From Castor canadensis (taxonomy: Eukaryota > Chordata > Mammalia > Rodentia > Castoridae), in the NCBI RefSeq assembly GCF_047511655.1, contig NC_133389.1, positions 151,047,973 through 151,111,972 on the forward strand: 64,000 nt of DNA. The letters are read 5' to 3'. The stretch's first letter is position 1. Each line of letters starts with the position of its first letter. Of this stretch, positions 38,556-51,414 are shown piece by piece. Made by a program: the position numbers and the translations under genes. The notes under the pieces are model-generated. The model was given only the letters and a program-made list of their open reading frames with translations, was not told where the DNA came from and searched no databases.

Positions 38556-39368
38556 CTACAAAAAGAAGGTATAGTTTGAAATGGTGTTTTTAAAACTAAG
38601 TAAAATTCATATCAGGTAATTGAATTTAGTTTCAATGAAGGGCTGTTTCAAATAATTCATTCTTTTCTTTCAAAATCTTTTGTTTTTCAACTACATATTC
38701 CACAGATTCTTTTGGAAATTATGGGAATAAAATATGTAAAACTAAAAATATACTGCTTTATTTTTTAAAGTCTATGGATATTTAGGAAAGAGTAAGAAAA
38801 GTTGCTGAAAAAACTAAGGGTTAAAAATAAATTAGTTTTAATACCTGTGGTCTTTATTTCTAAGAAGTCAGTTATTTAAATAGGTCTTTATTAAGCATGT
38901 TGAACCTTCAGAAAAGCTGTATTAGATAATTGTGTGTTTTGTCCTGTATTAAATTAATGTCTTAACATAAAAAGTCTTTTCATGTAAATCATGTATTCCA
39001 AGGTTTTATGAAGACAATGTGCTCTTGTTTAATGTAAATTCTTCTCTATGTTTAATTTAAATTTTTGAAATTGTCATAAAAAATAAAATATTCAGATATT
39101 TAAAAATAAATTAAATTTATTTATTTAATTATTCATATGAATAAATGAAAAAAATGTAATTAGTTTGTATTCCAGAACCCAGAATACAATTGTTTTTAAT
39201 TATATAATGTAAACAATATTGAAGACTATGGTCAAAAGTCTCTTTAGTACAGACATAACTGATGTCACATTTCTCAAGCCAGAAGAACCATCCATTCATT
39301 AGTGCTTCACTATCCTCCATTTCATTTCATAAAATCATACAAAGAACTTAATTAAAATCTATTGCTTA

Positions 39369-41097
39369 ATACCACTCTTGGGGATATACCCAAAAGACTG
39401 TGACACAGGTTACTCCAGAGGCACCTGCACACCCATGTTTATTGCGGTACTATTCACAATAGCTAAGTTATGGAAACAGCCAAGATGCCCCAGCACTGAC
39501 GAATGGATTAAGAAAATGTGGTATCTACCACTCTTGGGGATATACCCAAAAGACTGTTACTCCAGAGGCACCTGCACATCCATGTTTATTGCGGCACTAT
39601 TCACAATAGCCAAGTTATGGAAACAGCCAAGATGCCCCAGCACTGACGAATGGATTAAGAAAATGTGGTATCTATACACAATGGAATTTTATGCAGCCAT
39701 GAAGAAGAACGAAATGTTATCATTCGCTGGTAAATGGATAGAATTGGAGAACATCATTCTGAGTGAGGTTAGCCTGGCTCAAAAAACCAAAAATCGTATG
39801 TTCTCCCTCGTATGTGGACATTAGATCAAGGGCAAACACAACAAGGGGATTGGACTATGAGCACATGATAAAAGCGAGAGCACACAAGGGAGGGGTGAGG
39901 ATAGGTAAGACACCTAAAAAACTAGCTAGCATTTGTTGCCCTTAATGCAGAGAAACTAAAGCAGATACCTTAAAGCAACTGAGGCCAATAGGAAAAGGGG
40001 AACAGGTACTAGAGAAAAGGTTAGATGAAAAAGAATTAACCTAGAAGGTAACACCCACGCACAGGAAATCAATGTGAGTCAATGCCCTGTATAGCTATCC
40101 TTATCTCAACCAGCAAAACCCCTTGTTCCTTCCTATTATTGCTTATACTCTCTCTACAACAAAATTAGAAATAAGGGCAAAATAGTTTCTGCTGGGTATT
40201 GAGGGGGGGAGCGGGAGGGGATGGAGTGGGTGGTAAGGGAGGGGGTGGGGGCAGGGGGGAGAAATGAACCAAGCCTTGTATGCACATATGAATAATAAAA
40301 AAAAAAAGAAAATGTGGTATCTATACACAATGGAATTTTATGCAGCCATGAAGAAGAACGAAATGTTATCATTCGCTGGTAAATGGATGGAATTGGAGAA
40401 CATCATTCTGAGTGAGGTTAGCCTGGCCCAAAACACCAAAAATCGTATGTTCTCCCTCATATGTGGACATTAGATCAAGGGCAAACACAACAAGGGGATC
40501 GGACTATGAGCACATGATAGAAGCGAGAGCACACAAGGGAGGGGTGAGGATAGGTAAGACACCTAAAAAATTAGCTAGCATTTGTTGCCCTTAACGCAGA
40601 GAAACTAAAGCAGATACCTTAAAAGCAACTGAGGCCAATAGGAAAAGGGGAACAGGAACTAGAGAAAAGGTTAGATCAAAAAGAATTAACCTAGAAGGTA
40701 ACACCCACGCACAGGAAATCAATGTGAGTCAATGCCCTGTATAGCTATCCTTATCTCAACCAGCAATAACCCTTGTTTCTTCCTATTATTGCTTATACTC
40801 TCTCTACAACAAAATTAGAAATAAGGGTGAAATAGTATCTGCTGGGTACTGAGGGGGTGGGGGGGAGAGGGAGGGGTTGGAGTGGGTAGTAAGGGAGGGG
40901 GTGGAGTGGGTGGTAAGGGAGGGGGTGGGGGCAGGGGGGAGAAATGACCCAAGCCTTGTATGCACATATGAATAATAAAAGAAAAAAAAATAAAGTTAAA
41001 AACTGAAGATCAACTGAAAATATTTTATAAAGCTATGGCATTTATAAAGCTATAGTAATTTTAAGTTTGATGATTAAAAAATACTTACAAATTAAAG
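39369..41097 (+). mobile_element. Rearranged LINE-1 3'-end insertion (three partial units)
   Basis: Unit 1 (39369-39528) is an ORF2 C-terminal piece. Unit 2 (about 39529-40303) restarts at CCACTCTTGGGGATAT and runs to a tail. Unit 3 (about 40304-40990) restarts at AAGAAAATGTGGTATCTA and runs to its own tail. About 108 non-LINE-1 bases follow. The whole is flanked by AAAATCTATTGCTTA at 39354-39368 and 41098-41112, a 15-bp target-site duplication. Open frames inside it are ORF2 remnants. Confidence 0.85.
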
Positions 41098-41755
41098 AAA
41101 ATCTATTGCTTAGAAATATTCTATGTTAAAATGAGTCCTGGCTAAATCAGAGACATTCTATTTCTAACTAAAACAAAGTACCAGGGGAACAAATTAAAAA
41201 ATTTTATAGCCGCACAGAGCTAAGACAAGCAGGATACTGTATGTTGAAAGGAAAATAGAATACAATTTTTAGAGTACGTTTGTTTAAATGCTTTCTTCAC
41301 AACTTTATACATCAAATGCCAGTACAGACCACAAGTTTGATTCACAACACATTTCCTCACTGTGTTTTACTTAAAGAAAGTAGGAAGAAAGGCTTCAAGG
41401 TAACAGGCATCATTTACCTATATAATCATCAATGTTTTCACATTCTTCAACTAAATAAATATAAGCAAAAAAGTATGTTATTGAACAGCTAGAATGTGTC
41501 AATACTTGTTTATACTGAAATACAAGTGTTTTCATTCTTCTAGGTAGTCATTTTTCTAAAGAATAATAAAAATGAGTCAATATTACAAAGATAATTTCTA
41601 AACAATATGGAAAGCTTTAAAAAGCAAAGAATATTTTTGAAAATTCATTAAAAACTAACTTAAAGGCCAAAAATGATATAGGTTGACAAATAAAAAAAAA
41701 GAAATAAGAACCAAAGGAAAATTTTCCATTAATTATTTTTTGCCTCTCGACGCAG

Positions 41756-41835
41756 CTGAGTATTACATCACTAATAGCAAACATCTGCTGTTCAGAAACG
41801 AGTCATTAAAGATGTGCAAGGAATATTTACCTCGG
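41756..41835 (+). other. Exon-like segment on the strand opposite HYCC2
   Basis: On the plus strand a strong pyrimidine tract ending CTCTCGACGCAG precedes 80 nt that end CTCGG before GTAAAA. The stretch has three CpGs and stays open in one frame. It lies just downstream of HYCC2 coding exon 4. It could be an exon of an antisense transcript, a conserved intronic element, or chance. No partner exon was found. Confidence 0.15.
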
Positions 41836-41885
41836 GTAAAAACTGCCTTTTTATCTCTTAGTTGATATAATTTTAAACCATACTA

Positions 41886-41984
<99 letters not shown>

Positions 41985-42627
41985 CTATAGTCAAAAAATA
42001 TACAAAGACAATGAAGTAATCTTAGGCCTAGAATATATCATTGGTACTTAAATTTGTCCCCCTCCTTATATCTTTTCTAACTTAATAGCAAATTTGTGTA
42101 CTTTGGTAGTAGAGTTGTAACTTATAGAGATAGTAAATATAATACTATAGCAAATCAAGTACAATATGACATCGAAGACAAGTAGCAGGCATGAAAATCA
42201 ACATTTTTGTTAAATTTGCATACAGAACAGGGAGATTAAAAGTGATTAGATTGTTCAATAGATGCATCACTGAGGAAAACATTATAATTAAAGATCTTAG
42301 CCAAGAGAACCACACTTACTAAAATAAGAAAAACACAACACATTGTTCTAACACAAAATGAATTTTTTCCAACTTTACTGAGGCATAAGTGACAAATACA
42401 AAACTACATATATTTATGGTACACAACATGGTGTTTTGGTATGTTTACATTGTGAAATAATTATCACAATCAAGCTAAATAACACAGTGCCTCAATCACC
42501 CTTTTTTACAATGAAAACATTTAAAAATGAATCTTGAATAAAAAACTCTTAACAATAATATATTGACCTAAAATGAACTACATGTAAGCATAATTAATAT
42601 TAATTCAAGTAATTAAAAATAAATTTA

Positions 42628-42838
42628 TAGCTGGGCGCCAGTGACTCATACCTACAATCCTAGCTACTTGGGAGGCTGAAATCAGAAGAATCAAGGTTCA
42701 AGGCCAGCCTGGACAAATAGTTTGCGAGAACCCATCTCCAAAATGACCAGAGCAAAATGAACTAAAGTGTGGCTCAAGTGGTAGAGCACCTACTTTGCAA
42801 TCAATCAATCAATAAACAAACAACCAATCAATAAATAA
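42628..42838 (+). repeat. Composite SINE
   Basis: GCTGGGCGCCAGTGACTCAT to GTGGCTCAAGTGGTAGAGCA. The tRNA-like part breaks off before its B box and runs into AATC/AAAC repeats, so it is 3' truncated or recombined. Confidence 0.85.
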
Positions 42839-42892
42839 ATTTATAACTAGTTAATTTCTACTGAGCTGCAAGAAAATTCTTATGATTACAAA

Positions 42893-43048
42893 TTTTTTTT
42901 CCTTGTGTTTCAAGACAGTCTTACTATGTAACCAGGGCTAGCCTGAAACTCATTATGTAGACAAAGCAGGCTGGCCTCAACCTCACAATCCCCATATTGC
43001 AGCCTTCTGAGTGCTTGTATTACAGGTGTGTGCCATAAAATCGGGCTC
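42893..43048 (-). repeat. B1 SINE
   Basis: Reverse 7SL-derived element: TTTCAAGACAGTCTTACTAT to TTACAGGTGTGTGCC, with a T run at its left end. Confidence 0.85.
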
Positions 43049-43056
43049 CTTGTAAC

Positions 43057-43254
43057 TTTTTTTTTTTTGTGTGGTACTGGGGTTTGAACTCAAGGCCTAC
43101 CCCTTGAGTCACACCACCAGCCCTTTCTTTGAAGAGATTTTTCGAGATAGGGTCTCACGAACTATTTTCCCAGGCTGGCTTCAAATCGTGATCCTTCTAA
43201 TCTCTGCCTCCTGAGTAGCTAGGATTACAGGCGTAAACCACAGGTGCCCGGCCT
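43057..43254 (-). repeat. Composite SINE
   Basis: Reverse composite element directly next to the B1 copy. TTTGAACTCAAGGCCT marks the B box, and the middle of the tRNA-like part is shortened. Confidence 0.85.
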
Positions 43255-44579
43255 CTCTGAATTTTTTTTAAAGCACTTTTTCTTTTCATAAAAAGGTCAA
43301 TGGTGTCCTGCATTTCTTCAGACTCTGGCACCTCCAATCTTCCCCAGATATTAATAAATACCTGCCTACATACCACAGCAGTTAGGAGTGAAATACTGCC
43401 ATATTTCTCTACTGCCTTACTTTTGTTTGTTTCTTTTCTAATTTATGTCAGTAAAGAGAGAAAACTGCTCTTAGTGGGCCTGAATGGTAGGTAGTCAGAG
43501 ATTGAGTAGCTACATAGCATAAAAGAAAAATACAATAAGAACAACAACTAACATCACCAAACCACAAACCTCAAAAACTTTCCCACATAGCTCATTTCTG
43601 AGTTTATTATATCATAGGAGAGTGCCAATTATATGTGAACATAACTATGCCTCTAATTTTGGCAGGATAAAGTCCCTAGACAGCTCATGCAGCTTCTTTG
43701 TAATAATCAAACTAGTTACCATTATATCTGGGCCACTGCATTTCAAAGAATATGCTATGATCAAAAAAAAAAGAATATGCTATCAAAAATGGGTCTGATT
43801 TAAGTTAGGTAAAAAAATTTTATTTTTACTTCTAAATTTCAAATCAAGCCAAATACTTTTAGATATAATTGTGAAGTATGCTGATACTTGTTAAGGGCAA
43901 CATAAAACTCCTGGAGCTTTTAAGACAGAAAGGAAATGCTGGGGAAGAAAAGAAAAAAGTGAAATGAGTATATAGAAAAAACCTAATGTGATAAGAAAAT
44001 CTGAGAACTATTAAGAAAGGAGAGCACTGTTGAAGGAATTAAAAGAAGTCAGAAGCCTGAAGTTACATTTCTGACATATAACAGGCATTTTTTTATAGCA
44101 TGTTATTTTGTGGTATCCAAAGATAATTAAACCACAGCACCAAGAACTATTAACAACTTGCCAATCTGCTTTGCAAAATATTTGTTTCATTCATCTCACT
44201 ACTGAACTTTGTAACAAAACAAATTAATAAAAATGACAGCTAATGTTAAATAACCTAAACACCAAATTGAATTATTAAATCAGCAAAAATTTACTAAGTA
44301 TCTGTTGATAAGCACTTTAGGAATAGTGATATATAAAACAAATTTCCTGCACTAGTTTTTAATTTAAAAAATTTTAATTATGATAATAAAAATGATAAAC
44401 ACTTATTAAAGAAATTAGTCAACATGCTGGACTCCTCAAATTGTTTTTAATTTTACTAACAATGTCCTATTTGTGCTTCACAGATGAGGCAAATGAAATC
44501 AAGCTATTAAATAACTTTCTCAAACTTAAAATAGCCAATAAATAGAACATGGTTTTCTATCCAACACAAGTGATTCTAA

Positions 44580-44734
44580 AATCACACCTCCAGACCATTT
44601 TATTCTGGTTATTTTGGAGATGGGGGGGGTGGGTCTCACAAACTATTTCCAAGAACCGGTTTCAAACTGAGATCCTCCTGATCTCAGCCTCCCAAGTAGC
44701 TAGGATTATAGGCATGAGCCATCAGTGGCCAGTG
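44580..44734 (-). repeat. Composite SINE, truncated
   Basis: Reverse element that keeps the B1-like part (CTCAGCCTCCCAAGTAGCTA) and only the start of the tRNA-like part. Confidence 0.8.
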
Positions 44735-45072
44735 TGATGGAAACGTTTTCTAATGGTTTTAAGTGATAAAAATTAAGAGGAGTGAGCACTGGTACAGAAG
44801 AATTTTTTTTTATTCTGAGACTCAATTTCTAGTACTTTATTACCTCCCAACTATAAAACCAAACTTATCATGGATAGTGTTTACAAGTGTATTGAATATA
44901 CACAATATAAGACTTCAATGGCAGGAATTTCAGTACAAGTGCCCTAAAAAAACAGAGTACTAATGTTTAAGGTACTTAAGAATGCCTTAGAAGGAAAGTT
45001 TCATAAACTAATGTAGTATCAAACACATAATGTACTAATTATTAATAAATTTATAAATTGCAATCTTTCTGT

Positions 45073-45291
45073 TGGGGGGTTGTACTGGGGTTTGAACTCA
45101 GGGCTTCATGCTTGCATAACAGGTACTCTACCACTTGAGTCACACCTCCAGTCCATTTGTCAGTATTTTTTGGAGATTTGGGGGGGGGGGTCTCAGGAAC
45201 TATTTGCCTAAAATGGCCTTGAACCTCAATTCTCCCAATCTCAGTCTCTCAAGTAGCTAGGATTATAGGTGTGAGTCACTGGCACCTGGAT
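45073..45291 (-). repeat. Composite SINE
   Basis: Full reverse composite: GGGGTTTGAACTCAGGGCTT to GGTGTGAGTCACTGGCACC. Confidence 0.85.
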
Positions 45292-45366
45292 ACCAATTGC
45301 TGTTTTTATAATCAAACTACACTTTGAAGAAAAAGCTATATTCTGAATTGAAAATTTATGTAAGTG

Positions 45367-45452
45367 GGCTAACGGAGTGGCTCAAGTAATAAAGCGCCTG
45401 CCTTGCAAGCATGGGGCCCTGAGTTCAAACTACAGAACCACCAAAAAGAAAT
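45367..45452 (+). repeat. tRNA-like SINE monomer
   Basis: GGAGTGGCTCAAGTAATAAA and CTGAGTTCAAACTAC give weakly changed A and B boxes. Confidence 0.85.
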
Positions 45453-46826
45453 TTTACATAAGCAAACTCCATATCTAAAACTAAATAGAAACATAAGGGT
45501 TCTATACCAGTAGGTTCTTAATCATTCCTCTCTCAATGACTAAGTCATACTCATAAAATTCACAATTCAGTGAGTCCAGGTAACTATCCAATTGTACAGA
45601 GGTATATAAGGACAGAAAACATAATGTGTTTTAACAATTTTGTTACCTTGCATTGCATAGAAAAAGGAGTTTTAGTGCCCAAATCTTCAGAAGGTTCTTA
45701 TGTAGATGTTCCCACTACTCTTTCCCACTTTTTCATATTGTTTCCTACAGTTCTTGCAACCTTTTAAGTTCTTCCTTTTCAAAATACCCTTTCCATCTAT
45801 AACAAGTAACCAAGTCTCAGTCTTCAAGTTCCATACAAGGCCCTAGCATCTCCAATATGTTAGTGATATCTTTTCTCTTTCCAGTTTCCATTACGTTCTT
45901 ATTCAGACTAATAAAAATCATAATATTCTATAAGTAGTATATTGGACTTTTCCACCTTAACTAACATTAAACCCTTAAAGAAACAGAAATCCCACGTCCA
46001 TGTCCCCTATTCTTTCAATTACATATATAGCCTTCAAAATACAGAGTGGTGATTATACTCAACTTATGATTCCAAAGTTTCACTGCATACCAATATTAGA
46101 TTCATCTTCCTAATATATAATGAAATTCTTCTGCTCAAAGCTCTCCAATTGGTTTCTCAATGTATACTAAGAAAGAAAAACAAAAACCTAACTCTTTGTT
46201 TTTTTTTAAAAGAATCTAAAACTGGAATGAAACCATCTTTCCTAGCTTACAAATATCTTGTGCTTCAAAGAAAATTCCTTCCTTTTACAAGGATAGAACC
46301 TGACTTTCCTGACTCTTTGCTTATGCTCATTTGATTAACTCTTCCTGAAATCTCACCTACTCCTAATCTCAACCTGTCAAAACTATACCTCTTCTTGAGG
46401 TCCATTTAGATGCCATTTCCTCAGTAAAGGCTGTCATAACTTTAGTTAATATGAGTTTCTCTCTGATATTCACTTTCCATGGAATCTTTGCATTATTAGT
46501 CATCTCCAAGCATGTCTTCTCTAGTAGAGCAGAAGTTGTCCTAAAAGCATGTATCACATCTAAGTCTTTTGTATTTTCAGTATCCAACTGGATGTGTTAT
46601 GCAGAAAGAATTCATAAACACTGCTCAAATAAAATACTTTAAAGAAATAAGTCATAAGATATTAAAAATGCTACCAATTATAGTTGCACTGATAAAATGC
46701 TTATCATTACTTATCATTGTACTCAGTTCAAATAAATTTGAATATTTTAACTTATTTTTCTTTACATATTACTTGAATATTATTTTAGAGGATTTCAAAA
46801 AATATTTTAAATTTCCCAAACTATTA

Positions 46827-47018
<192 letters not shown>

Positions 47019-48503
47019 CTAAAAGGTAAATAAGTACATTAGCTATTTCTATTCTTTTGGCTATAACTGTATTTTTAAAAGGCACAAATGCCTTTAGGAT
47101 ATTTAAAAATAAATTCTCAAAATTAGTTTCATCATATTTTGAGTTAATTCAACCAAAGCCTTTATATGAAAAGACCATAGATTAAAGTGACCAATCCACC
47201 AACTATAAGAAGTGCTTTGTGCCATATAATATTACCATGCCTTTTAATGTAGTATACTACTAAATGTATTAGATAATTAGTTATTTAGATAATGTACTAC
47301 ATATATATTTGGGGAATTTCCTACTCTGTCTTTACCAACTCTTACTATTCTCCATTTTTAAAAGTTTCTATTGGAATAAAATAATTTCAAATGGTCTCAT
47401 TAGAAATAAGCTTTGAAATCTCAAGTGAGACTATGATACAAACAAATTATATACCACTCATTAGAACAGATTTTGCAATACATACTATTTACACATCCAC
47501 AACTCTACCTAATATTTTAAATATGTACAACTAAGCAAAACTGATTATCTTTATGTTTTAAAACAGTTTTAAAATTTCAGTAATTTTATTCACTTGAAAG
47601 ATTCTGAAAGGGTAAAAGTATACAGAAATAGCTTTTCCAACATTCATTTGGCTAACTGTTCATATATTACCATGTAAGGAACTTCATGACCTTAAAAACT
47701 GAAGAAAATGAACAGGTGCACATACTTTCAACTTAAAAATGATTGTACTAGAGTAATGCAGACCTACAAAACTGGCTAAAACTGGCATATCGAAAACTGA
47801 CAAGAAACTACAAAGTAACTTTAAGTTAAACTATAATGCTAACTCTTTAAAAAAATAAATGGGTACAGTAATTTCATGTGCTTACTTCTACTCTAAATGA
47901 CTAAAACAACACATTTACATTTAGAAATCTGCTTAAATGTACTTACATATGTCCGTAAAAATTCAATGTTCTAGAATAAAATCACTCCACTTTTACAATT
48001 GTAAAATTAAGTCAACAAATCTATGCCAATTATACAGTTAATATTAGATAGGTTAAACATAGTTCTTGAAGAATTCTAAAGTTTAAAAAGTTTAAAAAAT
48101 TTATATACACACATACATCCTAGTCTAGTGATACTAAGCTCTTTATGTTAAATCACTATAACAACATAGTTTAAAAGTCTTTAAAATACCAATATTCCAA
48201 CTATTCCCTTACATTGAAGTCTAGGTCAATCAGATAATCTGTCAAAGGTCATAGAAATTAATGGTAGGGGTAGATACTAAAACTAAACTCATATTTTCTA
48301 AAATCAAGTTGATGTATCCACTCTATCACTAAAAATGGAAGTAAAGGTTGTAATTACAAATAGTATATTCCATGTAGTACCAATAAAGAGTAACTAATAA
48401 GCTTTTGAAAAGAGTGAATCACTGGCATCTTTCATGAATGCTAATAGCACTATTCAGAGCTTCTGAGGAATTAAAGATTGCAGAAGCCCTCATAAATTTA
48501 TTT

Positions 48504-48625
48504 ATTTATTTATTTATTTATTTTATTTTTAGAGAGAGTCTCACTGTATAGCTCAGGCTGGCCTTGAGCTCTTTTTTTTTTCCTTTTTCTTTTATTATTC
48601 ATATGTGCATACAAGGCTTGGTTCA
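48504..48625 (-). mobile_element. Chimeric LINE-1 tail / B1 insertion
   Basis: On the minus strand the order is the last ~35 nt of LINE-1 (CCAAGCCTTGTATGCACATA...), an A-rich run, a B1 3' piece (GGCCAGCCTGAGCTATACAG...), and an (AAAT)n tail. TCATAAATTTATTT occurs on both sides (48490-48503 and 48626-48639), which marks the pair as one insertion event. Confidence 0.7.
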
Positions 48626-49192
48626 TCATAAATTTATTTGTTAAAAATATATACTTATGATTCAAACTGATTTTCCTCTACAAAGACTGTCTTCTCCAAA
48701 TTTTATGGGCCATGGCACAATTACAATGAATTTCTGTTATGAAGACATTAATCATCCTTTTTCAGTAGCAAAAGGTATACTGACACAAAAAGACTGTATT
48801 TTAATTAAGTAAAGCAAAGAAATATAGTTTCCAAAATTATTACTCTGTTATTTTTAAATGCTGGAAATCCAGTAACTTCTACTTAGATACCACTACAAAA
48901 TAAGATTGTTAAAAACTCGCCAATCTGTTAAAGCTTAATTCTAAGCATTTGTGTCATGTCACCATGTTCTCAAATTCTCAATATAATAAATGTCTTAGAC
49001 CTCCCATAAATGGTACTATCATTCACACCAAAAATGTTGAAAATCATTATCCGTGGGCTAAAAACAAAATGAAAACAAACTGAAGAATAATCGACACCTT
49101 TTTCAAGTTAAGTAAACATAGTCTGACATAATTACTAAGATATGCTATCTAATAAACACACTGAGTGTGTTTTGGGTGGGATAATGGAGACC

Positions 49193-49410
49193 TAGCCAGG
49201 CACCAGTGGCTAATGCCTGTAATTCTAGCTTTTGGGAGGCTGAGTTCAGGAGAATTGAGGTTCGAGGTCAACCCAGGCAAATAGTTCGCAAGACCCCATC
49301 TCCAAAATAATGACAGCAAAATGGACTGGAAGTGTGGCTCAAGTGGCAGAGCACCTGCTTTGCAAGACAAAAAGCCCTGAGTTCAAACCTCAGTCCCACC
49401 AAAAAAAAAT
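49193..49410 (+). repeat. Composite SINE
   Basis: Full forward composite, GCCAGGCACCAGTGGCTAAT to GAGTTCAAACCTCAGTCCC, with an A-rich tail. Confidence 0.85.
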
Positions 49411-50825
49411 AATAATCAAGACGGAAGTATAACCTGAGTGGATTAAACATTGTGAGGTGAAGAAATGGAGAAGACAGAGACTATAAATAAGCAACAACTT
49501 ATGAAGTTCATTTATGAATAGGGACAGAGAAAATGGGGTAGATGAAAGGAGGCAAAGTCAAAGAAGTTTTTTCAAAAACAAGAATATGACTGTTCATCAA
49601 TTTACCTAATGAAAAGGAAAAAGGATGAGAGTATTACCAGAGATGCTTACTGTTTGAGTGGTAAATGTGAATGGGAAAAGAAGAGAGTGCCCAATTATTT
49701 TCTTCTACTTTAATGATCTAGAAAAGCAAGCTAAAAATGAAAAAGAAGGAGGATAAAGGCATGAAGAAAAAGAAAGTATAAAATCAACAGTGGGACAGTG
49801 AACCAAAGAAATAAAGTAGGACTTCAAGGGTACATATTATGTGCTCATTTGAGATTTGCAGTCCTAATTTAAAGAAGCAAAAGTCAACAAAACTGTTTTC
49901 TTTGGGCATATTCAGCTGCTCACGTACAGGAACAAGGAGCATGGATTGATTGCTGGGTTTTATCCATTTTTTTCCCAAAGAATATAAACTAAGAGAATAA
50001 GAAGCAAAGGAGCTAAGAATGTTTGCAAGGGAATATTTATAATAATGAACCATGAAAATCTATCTACACTGAGGGAAGTCAGAAAGGCATTCAAATCACA
50101 AAACAATGACAGAGTAAACGTATTGGAGGACTCCTTAAAGTGAAAGAACTGGTAGAGTGATTAAGGGGTCTGGTAGGAGAAAAAGAGAAAAACAAAGCAA
50201 TATTATTGGTCTAGAGATTAAAATTAAAGTTGTAACATAGGTTGGCTATGATGTATAATATTAAATTTCTAGCAAATATGTATTCTTAAGTATTTTTATG
50301 GTTTTAAAGCAAAATTGTGAGACTGTCATTCATTTCAAATTCATATTAAATATGACATGACCATTTACTGAAACAACTTTTGTTAACTAATAATGCATTT
50401 GGTTATAACAAAATCAGGACTTAAAAGGACCCTCCTTCAGTGATTAAAGTCCAGAAATATTTTGAGATTCTACAGAAGTTACTATCCTGTTTTTCTGAAG
50501 TCTGAAGGCATGGTCAGAACCTTCTGACTTGACAGAACAAAAAATGGAAACCCAGACCTGCTGTAACAACTTGTTAATTATAATGAATGCTGAATCTTGA
50601 GCTTAGATCTCTCAAGATGTAACTTTTCAATTTCTAGCCACCCCTCCAAGGTCATATTATAAATGTGACAATATAAATAAAAATAGATTAAAAATTTTCA
50701 TAGATTTAATTTTGTAAAAGGAAAAAGATACTTTTTTATAACTTCTGAGTCTTAATGAAAATGAAAAATATTTTAAAGTCTTTTTGTATTTGACTGCTAA
50801 TCAGTATTTATTGATTCATTTATTT

Positions 50826-50901
50826 ACGTGATGCTGGAGACTGAAACCAGGGCCTTTCACATGCTAGGTCAGTACTAATCCACTGACCTATAGCCCAGCC
50901 G
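50826..50901 (-). repeat. ID-type SINE, diverged
   Basis: Reverse ID copy: GACTGAAACCAGGGCC and CCACTGACCTATAGCCCAGC. Confidence 0.65.
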
Positions 50902-50903
50902 AA

Positions 50904-51030
50904 TCAATACTTATTACATGTTCAGTATGTACATGATAAAATACTACATTCCAAAGAAATAACAATATAGTATGACCACTGCCCATGAAGAACTTACAAT
51001 CTAAAGAGAAAAGCATAAAACAAATTTTAA
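50904..51030 (+). repeat. L2-type remnant
   Basis: ACTGCCCATGAAGAACTTAC then AATCTAAAG resemble the old repeat also seen at 18228-18368. Confidence 0.45.
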
Positions 51031-51358
51031 TAAGCAAAGCTTAAATGTTAAGACAGCACAAAACAAGGGGTAGGGAACACACACTCATTATTCAAAAATG
51101 GAATTCAAGTACTCCTGACCAAGAAGAATATGAATATATACATTACTCATAACTAAAGTTTTAAAAACATTCAGAAATACACTGCAAGAGAAAAAGAAGC
51201 AAATGAATCCTGCAATTGCTGCTACAAATAGCAACAGATGCAAGTCTGAGAGCCAATCCAAATTTAAAAGACAGGAAAGGGGGTCAATAAGCAAGCTTTA
51301 GTGATAGGACAAAACTGAAGATGCACTTGAAGTTAAGCTGCTGTTAGGAGATGATTAC

Positions 51359-51414
51359 CTGGATTTCTTCAAACTCACTCCAGTACACAGCAGAGGCACT
51401 CTTGGAGGGTGTAT
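51359..51414 (-). other. Candidate 56-nt alternative (poison) exon of HYCC2
   Basis: The segment lies between coding exons 2 and 3. It has a good acceptor (CTTATCTTCCCAG) and donor (CAG then GTAATC). Spliced after exon 2 it shifts the frame, and translation would stop inside exon 3, predicting decay of the transcript. Another frame is fully open (TPSKSASAVYWSEFEEIQ) and joins exon 3 in phase, but needs an upstream exon ending in phase 1. It may be a poison exon, part of an alternative 5' transcript, or a chance match to splice sites. Confidence 0.35.

Noticed and set aside
39378..39824. 148-codon open frame with an internal repeat as a novel repeat protein
   Set aside because: It is two joined copies of the LINE-1 ORF2 C-terminal end created by the rearranged insertion.
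41683..41865. 60-codon plus-strand open frame as a protein gene
   Set aside because: It starts in A-rich intron and has no family match. Only its middle part (41756-41835) is kept, as a low-confidence exon-like segment.
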